The notes under the pieces are model-generated. The model did not search any database and had not been told where the DNA came from. It saw only the letters and a list, made by a program, of their open reading frames with translations. Both the position numbers and the translations under genes were made by a program. A DNA stretch of 64,000 nucleotides, from NCBI GenBank assembly GCA_016124975.1, contig WGMP01000009.1, positions 62,001-126,000 on the forward strand, written 5' to 3'. This DNA is from Phycisphaera sp. (GTDB lineage: Bacteria > Planctomycetota > Phycisphaerae > Phycisphaerales > SM1A02). Each line of letters starts with the position of its first letter. Within the stretch, counting starts at the first letter, position 1. Of this stretch, positions 1 through 7,393 are shown piece by piece.

Positions 1-694
1 ACTCCGCGTCGCTCGGTGCCGCACGGTGCGGTGCGAGCCTCGCGACGCGGCCTGCGCAGCGGGAGAGCGCTGAGGAAAGCGCGTCGTCTGTGAAGAGGTC
101 GGGGAGGAGCGCTGTGACAGCAACACCCGCGGCCGCGCCCGCATCGCCGCGTCGGGCCGCGCACTGCGCGAGAGCGCGCGCGGAGGCCGCGCGCAGCGGC
201 TCGCCCTGCGCGAAGAGCCGCACGACGAGCGGATCGCTTGCAAGCGCCGAGTCGAGCGCTTCGTGTGCCGCACGCAGGATCGCGGGCGCGACTGTGGCGC
301 TTGCGTCCGAGTCGCCGCGCGAGCGACAAGACGCGAGGCGACCGAACGCCCAGAGCGCGAGCAGCGCTTCGCCGCCGCGCGCGTCGAATCGAAGCGCGCG
401 CACCGCGGAGTCTGCGATGTCAATGGGAAGCGCCGCGCGCGACTCCGCGAGCACGGCGCGCGCGATCGCCGCTTCGGGCGCCATGTCATGTGCCCTGTCA
501 TGCGACATGTCATGCGGCATGCGCTGCAGGTGCAGGAGACACCCTGCGATCTCGCGCGCGGCCATCCCCGTCGCCCTCGACAGCAGCGCGACATCGATCA
601 CGGGACCCGCGTGCATATCGAACCCCGCGCGCGCGTCGAGCGCGTGGGCGACCAGAACAACCGAAAGCCGCGGACTGTGATTCACCTTCGACAT
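1..694 (-). CDS. Unrecognised protein, 5' part only (runs off left edge)
   Basis: An open frame on the minus strand starts at the ATG at 694 and continues without a stop through position 1, giving at least 231 residues. I do not recognise the family. The N-terminus (SKVNHSPRLSVVLVAHALDA) has no signal peptide; the body is alanine- and arginine-rich and helical-looking, with a stretch around residues 95-125 (LPIDIADSAVRALRF) that faintly resembles HDOD-type proteins, but this is too weak to name. A small in-frame 12-bp array (482-517) encodes three tetrapeptides of His-Asp-Met/Arg-x type. No Shine-Dalgarno is evident. The long open frames on the opposite strand here look like shadows. The next gene (942) is divergent, leaving 695-941 as the shared upstream region, in which I see no clear promoter. 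Confidence 0.55.
   Translation of the reverse strand, partial: MSKVNHSPRLSVVLVAHALDARAGFDMHAGPVIDVALLSRATGMAAREIAGCLLHLQRMPHDMSHDRAHDMAPEAAIARAVLAESRAALPIDIADSAVRALRFDARGGEALLALWAFGRLASCRSRGDSDASATVAPAILRAAHEALDSALASDPLVVRLFAQGEPLRAASARALAQCAARRGDAGAAAGVAVTALLPDLFTDDALSSALSRCAGRVARLAPHRAAPSDAE
482..517 (-). repeat. Three 12-bp units encoding HDMx-type tetrapeptides
   Basis: Three imperfect 12-bp units (482-493, 494-505, 506-517) built around GTCATG lie in frame inside the left-edge gene. On the minus strand each encodes His-Asp-Met/Arg plus one variable residue. The period is a multiple of three, so copy-number change would not disrupt the frame. Confidence 0.6.
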
Positions 695-941
695 CCCAAA
701 CAAGCCGACGAAGATGGGTGGCGTCGACGCCGTTCCGACGCCCGACGCACGGCCCGATGCATGCCGCTTCTATCGGCGCACGGCTGCGTGCACACCGCCG
801 AGACGCCTCCGAAACTTCAGGAAAGTCGCGCGATTTCCCGCTCGGTCACCCCGCCCCGCTTGCGCGCGGCGCGACTGCGCAGATACTGCGCTGGTGGAGC
901 AACCGAAGGCGGCCTTCCCCCCTTCCCGAGCGCATCGGCCG

Positions 942-3143
942 ATGCGCGGCCTCCGCATTCTCGGAGTCGCGGCCTGCGTGGCCGCGGCGGGACTCGTCGC
1001 CGCCGCAAGCTCCGACGACACGCTCCCCCCGCCGCCGAGGCCGCTTCCCGAGAAGACCGCGCGCTATGCCGCGCACTGGGCCTACCAGCCCATCGCACAC
1101 CCAGCACCGCCCGTCGTCGCGGACGCGTCGTGGGCCGAGAACGAGATCGACCTCTTCGTCCTGGCTCGGCTTGAGAAGGCCGGCCTCGCTCCCTCGCCCG
1201 AGGCGGATCGCCGCACGCTTTTGAGGCGCGCATACCTCGACCTGATCGGCGTTCCGCCGACCGCCGCCGAGGTCGAGGAGTTCGAGCGCGACCGCGCGCC
1301 CGACGCCTACGAACGCCGCGTGGAGGCGCTGCTCGCTTCGCCGATGTATGGCGAGCGCTGGGGCCGCCACTGGCTCGATGTCGCGCGCTACGCCGACTCG
1401 AACGGCGTCGACGAGAACATCGCCTACGCGAACGCCTTCCGCTATCGCGACTATGTCATCGGCGCCTTCAACGCCGACATGCCGTTCGACGAGTTCCTCA
1501 TCGAGCAGCTCGCGGGCGACCTGATTCCCGAGCCTGAGAACCCGACCGCCGAGGACGACGCGCGCACGCGCGGGCGCCTTGCGGCGCTTGGCTTCCTTGC
1601 GCTCGGGCCGAAGATGCTCGCGGAGCCCGACAAGGAGAAGGAGCGCGTCGATGTGGTCGACGAGCAGATCGATGTCGTGACGAAGGCGTTCCTCGGGCAG
1701 ACGATCTCGTGCGCGCGCTGCCACGACCATAAGTTCGACCCCGTGTCGCATGCAGACTACTTCGCGATCTCGGGCGTCTTCCGCAGCGTGTCGACCTTCG
1801 ACAACATCGCGACGGTCGGGCGCGTGGCGCAGCGGCCGCTTGCGACAGCCGCGGAGGTGGCGGACGCAGAGAGGGCGCGCGAGGCGTGGAAGGCGCGCGC
1901 GCGCGAACTCGACGCCACGCGCGACGCGGCCGCACGCAGCGACGCGGCCGAGCGCAGCGCCCTCGCGCAGGCGCGCCTCCTCGACCAGCTGGCAGACCCG
2001 CGCGGCGCGGCCGCAAGCCCCGCCCTCTTCGCACGCGCGGCGCGCGAGGCGTCGCTCGAGCGCCCCGCGCGCACAGCACTGGCGGAGGCGAGGCGCGCGC
2101 GCGATTCGCACGAGGCCGCGAAACCCCCAGACCTGCCGCGCGTTCTCGTCGTGAAAGAGGCGAAGGTCGACGAGACGCCGATCCATGATCGCGGCGACCA
2201 CACGCAGCCGACGGGCGAGGTGATCGCACGCGCGGTGCCGGCCGTGCTCGAGCGCGTGCTGCCCGGCCCCGCGTTCCCCGCGACAGAGAGCGGCAGGCTC
2301 GAGCTCGCGCGGTGGATGGCGCACCCCGAGAACCCGCTCACCGCGCGCGTCGCCGTCAACCGCCTCTGGACCTGGCACTTCGGCACGGGCCTCGTCGACA
2401 CGCCGAGCAACTTCGGCGTGCTCGGCTCGACGCCCTCTCACCCCGAGCTCCTCGACTGGCTCGCGCGGCGCTTCGTCGCCGACGGCTGGAGCATGAAGGC
2501 GATGCACCGGCTCGTGATGACGAGCGCGACCTATCGCCAGGCGAGCGCCTCGCGCGAGGCGCTTCCCGCAAGCGACCCCGACAACCGCCTGCTCTCGCGC
2601 TTCCCGCGCCGCCGCGTCGAGGTCGAGGCGATCCGCGACTCGGTGCTCGCGGTCGCAGGCACGCTCGACCGCACGATGGGCGGCTCGCTCCTCACGGTCG
2701 GCGACCACGACTATGTGACCAACGACCAGTCGGGCAACGCCGCGCGCTACGACAGCCCGCGCCGCACGGTCTACCTCCCCGTCATCCGCAACGCCATGTT
2801 CGGCCTCTTCAGCGCGTTCGACTACCCAGACTCGAGCATGCCGATCGACTGCCGCTCGCGCACGGTCGTGGCGCCGCAGGCCCTCTTCTTCATGAACGCG
2901 CCGTTCGTCGAGAGCGCGGCGCAGCAGATCGCGGAGGATCTCTCGACAGAAGAGCCCTCCGCCGAGGCGCGCATCCGCGAGGCGTTCCGCCGCACGCTCG
3001 CGCGCGAGCCCGACCTCCGCGAGCGCGAGCTCTCGCACGACCTTCTCGCGGACCTTGGGCGCAGCGGGCTCTCGCCGAAGGAGTCGCTCGCGCGGCTCTG
3101 CCACGCGCTTCTCTCAAGCAACGAGTTCATCACGATGGAGTAG
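942..3143 (+). CDS. DUF1549/DUF1553 domain protein (secreted, planctomycete type)
   Basis: 733-residue protein with an N-terminal signal-like segment (residues 1-23, ILGVAACVAAAGLVAAASS), then a DUF1549-like region (about 60-270) and a DUF1553-like region (about 440-700). The motif [11 protein letters not shown] (Cys257, Cys260, His261) is a CxxCH haem-c-type signature typical of this family. Unlike the paralogue at 34931-38605 it lacks the N-terminal PSD1 cytochrome-like domain. I chose the ATG at 942 over the in-frame ATG at 714 because it directly precedes the signal peptide. The DUF1501 gene follows 59 nt downstream. Such pairs are abundant in planctomycetes and are thought to act on extracellular substrates, but the reaction is not established. 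Family identity is confident; function is unknown. Confidence 0.9.
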   Translation: MRGLRILGVAACVAAAGLVAAASSDDTLPPPPRPLPEKTARYAAHWAYQPIAHPAPPVVADASWAENEIDLFVLARLEKAGLAPSPEADRRTLLRRAYLDLIGVPPTAAEVEEFERDRAPDAYERRVEALLASPMYGERWGRHWLDVARYADSNGVDENIAYANAFRYRDYVIGAFNADMPFDEFLIEQLAGDLIPEPENPTAEDDARTRGRLAALGFLALGPKMLAEPDKEKERVDVVDEQIDVVTKAFLGQTISCARCHDHKFDPVSHADYFAISGVFRSVSTFDNIATVGRVAQRPLATAAEVADAERAREAWKARARELDATRDAAARSDAAERSALAQARLLDQLADPRGAAASPALFARAAREASLERPARTALAEARRARDSHEAAKPPDLPRVLVVKEAKVDETPIHDRGDHTQPTGEVIARAVPAVLERVLPGPAFPATESGRLELARWMAHPENPLTARVAVNRLWTWHFGTGLVDTPSNFGVLGSTPSHPELLDWLARRFVADGWSMKAMHRLVMTSATYRQASASREALPASDPDNRLLSRFPRRRVEVEAIRDSVLAVAGTLDRTMGGSLLTVGDHDYVTNDQSGNAARYDSPRRTVYLPVIRNAMFGLFSAFDYPDSSMPIDCRSRTVVAPQALFFMNAPFVESAAQQIAEDLSTEEPSAEARIREAFRRTLAREPDLRERELSHDLLADLGRSGLSPKESLARLCHALLSSNEFITME

Positions 3144-3202
3144 CGCGCCGCGCGCCCGACAACGGCGCGAGCCGCACCTCCAGCCACCTCCCCTTCGACC
3201 AC

Positions 3203-4600
3203 ATGCTCTGCAACAACCGCCACAACCCGATGTCGCGCCGCGAGGCGCTCGCGAGCCTCTGCGCGGGCTTCGGCTCGCTTGCATTCGCGGGCATGCTCGC
3301 GCGCGAGGCGCAGGCATCGAAGGGCGTGCTGGCGGCGCCCCACTTCCAGCCGCGCGCCAAGCGCGTGATCTTCCTCTTCATGCATGGCGGCCCGTCGCAG
3401 GTCGACACCTTCGACTACAAGCCGCTCCTCGCGCGCGACCACGGCAAGCCGCTTCCCTTCGCGAAGCCGCGCGTCCAGTTCGCGCAGACGGGAAACCTGC
3501 TCGCAAGCCCGTGGAAGTTCCGCCAGTACGGCCAGTCGGGCGCGTGGGTGAGCGACCTCTTCCCGCATGTCGCGGGCGTGGTCGACGACCTCTGCTTCAT
3601 CAAGAGCCTGCACGGCTCGAACCCCGCGCACGGCGGCGCGCTCCTGAAGATCCACACGGGCACCGACACCTTCATTCGTCCGTCGATGGGCTCGTGGGTG
3701 TCGTACGGCCTCGGTACGGAGAACGCGGATCTGCCTGCGTTCATCACGATCTGCCCCACGCTCGGCCACGGCGGCGTGAACAACTTCTCGAGTTCGTTCC
3801 TTCCCGCGTGGACGCATGGCACGCCGATCGGCCACGCGGGCGTGCCGGCGTCGCAGGCGCAGTTCGAGCACATGCTCGCGGGCCTTCCGCGCGACATCCA
3901 GCGCAAGGAACTCGACTACCTGCAGGAGCTCAACGCGCGCCACATGGACCGCGTCGGCGCGGACGGCATGCTCGAGGGCCGCATCGCGAGCTTCGAGCTC
4001 GCCTACCGCATGCAGGCGACCGCGCCCGCCGTGATGGACCTCTCGAGCGAGAGCAAGGCGACCAAGGACCTCTACGGAATCGACGAGCCGAAGACCGACA
4101 ACTTCGGCCGCCAGTGCCTGCTCGCGCGGCGCTTCGCGCAGGCGGGCGTGCGCTTCATCCAGTGCACGCACAGCTACAAGTGGGACCAGCACGGCGGCCT
4201 CCGCGACGGCCACTCGAACAACGCGGCGGAGGTCGACAAGCCGATCGCGGGCCTGATCCGCGACCTGAAGAGCCACGGCATGCTCGAGGACACGCTCGTC
4301 CTCTGGGGCGGCGAGTTCGGCCGCACGCCGACCGCGCAGGATGGCGACGGCCGCGACCACAACCCGCACGGGTTCACCATGTTCATGGCGGGCGGCGGCG
4401 TGAAGGCGGGCTTCAGCTACGGCGAGACCGACGACTACGGCTACTACGCCGCGGTCGACAAGTGCGATGTGCATGACCTCCATGCCACGATCCTCGCGCT
4501 CATGGGGATCGACCACGAGATGCTGACCTTCCACCATGGCGGCCGCGACCACAGCCTGACCGATGTCCATGGCCGCGTGGTCAAGCAGATCTTCGCGTAG
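3203..4600 (+). CDS. DUF1501 domain protein
   Basis: 465 residues. The N-terminus carries a twin-arginine-like export signal (SRREALASLCAGFGSLAFAG) and the body has DUF1501 hallmarks: RVIFLFMHGGPSQVDTFDYK near the start, [45 protein letters not shown] and a closing HDLHATILALMGIDHEML. DUF1501 proteins belong to the sulfatase/alkaline-phosphatase-like superfamily; the specific substrate is unknown. The start could be the ATG at 3203 or at 3230 (MSRREA), the latter giving a more usual Tat leader; neither has a clear Shine-Dalgarno, and translation may be coupled to the upstream DUF1549/1553 gene. It converges on the ThrE-like gene with only 15 bp between stops. Confidence 0.9.
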   Translation: MLCNNRHNPMSRREALASLCAGFGSLAFAGMLAREAQASKGVLAAPHFQPRAKRVIFLFMHGGPSQVDTFDYKPLLARDHGKPLPFAKPRVQFAQTGNLLASPWKFRQYGQSGAWVSDLFPHVAGVVDDLCFIKSLHGSNPAHGGALLKIHTGTDTFIRPSMGSWVSYGLGTENADLPAFITICPTLGHGGVNNFSSSFLPAWTHGTPIGHAGVPASQAQFEHMLAGLPRDIQRKELDYLQELNARHMDRVGADGMLEGRIASFELAYRMQATAPAVMDLSSESKATKDLYGIDEPKTDNFGRQCLLARRFAQAGVRFIQCTHSYKWDQHGGLRDGHSNNAAEVDKPIAGLIRDLKSHGMLEDTLVLWGGEFGRTPTAQDGDGRDHNPHGFTMFMAGGGVKAGFSYGETDDYGYYAAVDKCDVHDLHATILALMGIDHEMLTFHHGGRDHSLTDVHGRVVKQIFA

Positions 4601-4615
4601 GCCACACAGCAGCCG

Positions 4616-5917
4616 TCAGAGATGCCGCTTCGGCGGGAAGATCGCGTTCGCGACGAGGATTCCCGCTGCGATCGAGGCCGCGACGGTGAGCGCGGAGACG
4701 GTTGTCTCGATGCCGCCCGCCGTGTCGCTTGCGAGGACGCCCTGCACGCCGCGGAAGCCGATCGAGCCAGGGAGCAGGAAACTGAGGCCTGGAAGGAGAA
4801 GCGCGAGCGCAGCCTCGCGGCGCCACCTTGCATAGAGCGCGGCCGCGCCTGCGACGAGGAGCGCGGCGACAAAGGGCGCGAACTGGACGCCCACGACCGA
4901 GCGGCCGAACTGCGCGGCGCTCCAGCCAATGACGCAGGCGACGAGCACCACGGGGGCCCGCGCTGGCCTGCTCTGGAAGAGGAGCGCAAGCCCGCCCGCG
5001 AACGCCACGAGTGCGGCCGCCGTGAGCCCGTCGAGCGCCCCCGACGCCGCCGCCTCGGGGGCGAGCGACTCGGCAGGCACGATGCCCGCGCGCTGCACCA
5101 GCGTCTGGCCCAGCGCCGCGCCGATGCCGACGACGGCGAGCGTCGAGATCGCGCCGATCAGTCGCGCGGAGCCGCACGCGAGGTGGCGCGTCGAGAGCTC
5201 GCTCATCGCGGTCGCCAGCGAAAGCCCCGGAAGAAGCGTGACGAGCCCCGCGAGCGACACGATCGGGAGCGACGCAGCGTGGCCCGACCAGCTTGCGAAC
5301 ATGACCGCCAGCGCGGCGGCCACCGTCGCCACGAGCGCGCCGCCAAACTCCGAGAGGAGCTCGCGTTCGCGTCGCCCGCGCGCCAGCGCCAGCGAGAACG
5401 CGACCAGCGCTCCGACGGGAAACGCGACCAGCATCTCCTCGACGCCGCCGCCGAGAAAGCGTGCGGCGCCCGCACTGAAGAGCGCGTAGCCGAGGACGAG
5501 CGCGCCGACAGGCGGCCGCCGCAGGCTCGCCTCGAGCTTCTCGAGCGCATCGAGCGCCGATCGCGCGTCGAGCGCGCCCGACATGAAGCGGTCGGAAATC
5601 GCGTAGGTCGACTCGAGCACCGCGAGCTTGGGAGAACCCGGATCGACGCGGATGCTGACAGAGCGCTGTCCGTCGCCGCGGTCGACCGCGATGTGGATCC
5701 AGGTCGGAAGCGAGAAGACCGATGCGCGCACGCCGAGCCGCTCGGCGCATGCCGTCACGAGCCCTTCAAGCCTCTGCGCGGGCGCGCCGGCCTCGTGCAG
5801 CGTGCGCGCGAACTGGGCGAGAAGCCTGTCGCCGACGGGCGCACCCGACGCCGCGGGCATCGGCTGCCGCACGAACTCGCCGCTCGATGGTGGGACCTTG
5901 CTGCGCCTCGCGGCCAT
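4616..5917 (-). CDS. Threonine/serine exporter (ThrE family)
   Basis: 433 residues. The soluble N-terminal part (about 30-180) has the ThrE-type sequence LHEAGAPAQRLEGLV and IHIAVD, and is followed by about ten hydrophobic segments (GALVLGYALFSAG, VGALVAFSLALA, LPIVSLAGLVTLLPGLSLAT and others). This is the single-chain, both-domain form of the ThrE/YjjP-YjjB transporter family, which exports threonine and serine with the proton motive force in the inner membrane. The start is the ATG at 5917: a TACATT box ends 6 nt before it and there is no Shine-Dalgarno, suggesting a leaderless transcript. The persulfide dioxygenase-like gene is divergent, its start only 51 bp away. The C-terminus ends FPPKRHL. 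Confidence 0.88.
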   Translation of the reverse strand: MAARRSKVPPSSGEFVRQPMPAASGAPVGDRLLAQFARTLHEAGAPAQRLEGLVTACAERLGVRASVFSLPTWIHIAVDRGDGQRSVSIRVDPGSPKLAVLESTYAISDRFMSGALDARSALDALEKLEASLRRPPVGALVLGYALFSAGAARFLGGGVEEMLVAFPVGALVAFSLALARGRRERELLSEFGGALVATVAAALAVMFASWSGHAASLPIVSLAGLVTLLPGLSLATAMSELSTRHLACGSARLIGAISTLAVVGIGAALGQTLVQRAGIVPAESLAPEAAASGALDGLTAAALVAFAGGLALLFQSRPARAPVVLVACVIGWSAAQFGRSVVGVQFAPFVAALLVAGAAALYARWRREAALALLLPGLSFLLPGSIGFRGVQGVLASDTAGGIETTVSALTVAASIAAGILVANAIFPPKRHL

Positions 5918-5923
5918 CGCGGG

Positions 5924-5929
5924 AATGTA
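5924..5929 (-). promoter_or_regulatory. -10-like box TACATT, 6 nt before the ThrE-like start
   Basis: On the minus strand TACATT is followed by CCCGCG and then the ATG at 5917. The spacing puts the expected transcription start at the start codon itself. No good -35 is visible. Confidence 0.45.
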
Positions 5930-5956
5930 GCCGCGCACACGGTGAGCCGCAGGCGT

Positions 5957-5962
5957 TAGACT
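5957..5962 (+). promoter_or_regulatory. -10-like box TAGACT, 6 nt before a GTG start
   Basis: TAGACT, then CGTCGC, then the GTG at 5969. Same geometry as the divergent gene's box; the two boxes are 27 bp apart, so the divergent promoters must overlap. Confidence 0.45.
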
Positions 5963-5968
5963 CGTCGC

Positions 5969-7393
5969 GTGATTCTCCGCCGGATCTACGATGCCGCCCT
6001 GGCGCAGGCCGCCTACCTCGTCGGTTGCCCCGCGACCCGCGAGGCGATCATCATCGACCCCGCCTGCGACATCGACCGCTACCTCGCGGTCGCCGCCGAG
6101 GAGAACCTGCGCATCGTGGCCGTGGCCGAGACCCATGTGCACGCCGACTTCGTGAGCGGCGTGTGCGGCTTCCTCGCGCATCACCCCGTCACCGCGTTCG
6201 TGTCGGCCGAGGGACCCGCGCAGGAGTGGACGACGAAGGCGACGCTCGCAGCGGGCGCGCGGATCGAGTCCGTGCGCGCGGGCGCGGTCTTCCGCGTCGG
6301 ATCGCTCGAGTTCCACGCGCGCCACACCCCCGGCCACACGCGCGAGAGCCTGTGCTTCGAGCTCGCGCGCCCTGGTTCGCAGACGCGGCTTCTCTTCTCG
6401 GGAGACTTCCTCTTCGCGGGCGATGTCGGCCGGCCCGACCTCGGCGCCTTCGCGACCGACGGCCTCTCGCTCAAGCAGGCGGTCGAGCAGCTGCAGGCGT
6501 CGCTCGCCTCGATCGACGACCTTCCCGCGGAGACGCAGGTGCTGCCAGGCCACGGCGCGGGAAGCGCGTGCGGCAAGTCGATCTGCAACCTCCCCGCGAC
6601 CACGATCGGGATCGAGCGCGTCATCAACCGCGCCATGCGCGCGCAGGCCGCAGGAGGCGACTTCGAGGGCGCTGTCCTCGACGGAAACGCGGCGCCGCCG
6701 CCCTACTTCGCGCGCGTGAAGCGCCTCAACGAGCGCGGCGGGCGCGGGTTCGACACGCTTCCCGAGGTGCACGCCCTCTCGCCCGAGCGGTTTGCGGAGA
6801 TCTGCCAGAAGCCCGAGTTCACGGTGATCGACACGCGCCCGTGGAACGACTATCTCGACACGCGCCTCCCCTACTCGATCAGCGCCCCGTTCGAGCGATC
6901 GTTCGGGCCGACGGTCGCGAACTACCTCGAGGAGGACGACAGGATCGCGATCATCGCGGAGGCCGCGAAGGTGCCTGAGATCGTGCGCGTCCTGCTGCGC
7001 GTGGGCGTCGCGCCCGAGGCGATCGAGGGCTTCGTCGAGCCGCGCGTCGTCTCGGCGCTGGCGACGGGAACCTTCGCCACGGTCGGCGTCGACGAGATCT
7101 CGCCCGTCCGCGCGCACGAGCTCGTCGAGCGCGGCGAGGCCACGGTCCTCGATGTGCGCACCTGCGCCGAGTTCGCTGCGGGACACCTTCCGAACGCCGC
7201 GCACATCCCCTACACGCACCTGCGCGCGCGGGTCGACGAGCTCGACCGTTCGCGACCGGTCGTCTGCTATTGCCGCAGCGGAAACCGCAGCGCGCGCGCG
7301 GCGGCGTTCCTCGCGCGCTCGGGCTTCACGGCGCTCAACATGCGCGGCGGCTACTGGCCCTACGCGGGCCGCGGCTATCGCGTCGAGAGCTGA
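5969..7393 (+). CDS. Persulfide dioxygenase-rhodanese fusion (CstB-like MBL protein)
   Basis: 474 residues. Residues 1-260 are a metallo-beta-lactamase fold of the ETHE1 type with ligands in THVHAD (His56, His58, Asp60), HTPGH (His119, His123), SGDFLF (Asp146) and PGHGAGS (His195). Two rhodanese-like domains follow: the first (about 270-350) has no cysteine at its active-site loop, and the second (about 360-474) has an intact VVCYCRSGNRS loop with catalytic Cys435. The order MBL, dead rhodanese, active rhodanese is that of CstB, which converts low-molecular-weight persulfides to thiosulfate. The start is a GTG with a TAnnnT box 6 nt upstream. The 3' end overlaps the convergent kinase-WD40 gene by 19 bp. 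Confidence 0.88.
   Translation: MILRRIYDAALAQAAYLVGCPATREAIIIDPACDIDRYLAVAAEENLRIVAVAETHVHADFVSGVCGFLAHHPVTAFVSAEGPAQEWTTKATLAAGARIESVRAGAVFRVGSLEFHARHTPGHTRESLCFELARPGSQTRLLFSGDFLFAGDVGRPDLGAFATDGLSLKQAVEQLQASLASIDDLPAETQVLPGHGAGSACGKSICNLPATTIGIERVINRAMRAQAAGGDFEGAVLDGNAAPPPYFARVKRLNERGGRGFDTLPEVHALSPERFAEICQKPEFTVIDTRPWNDYLDTRLPYSISAPFERSFGPTVANYLEEDDRIAIIAEAAKVPEIVRVLLRVGVAPEAIEGFVEPRVVSALATGTFATVGVDEISPVRAHELVERGEATVLDVRTCAEFAAGHLPNAAHIPYTHLRARVDELDRSRPVVCYCRSGNRSARAAAFLARSGFTALNMRGGYWPYAGRGYRVES

Noticed and set aside
714-941. Longer N-terminus for the first DUF1549/1553 protein
   Set aside because: The extension is Arg-rich, and the signal peptide begins at the ATG at 942.
846-4570. 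Long minus-strand frames opposite the first DUF1549/1553 and DUF1501 genes
   Set aside because: Compositional shadows; the plus-strand genes have family motifs throughout.
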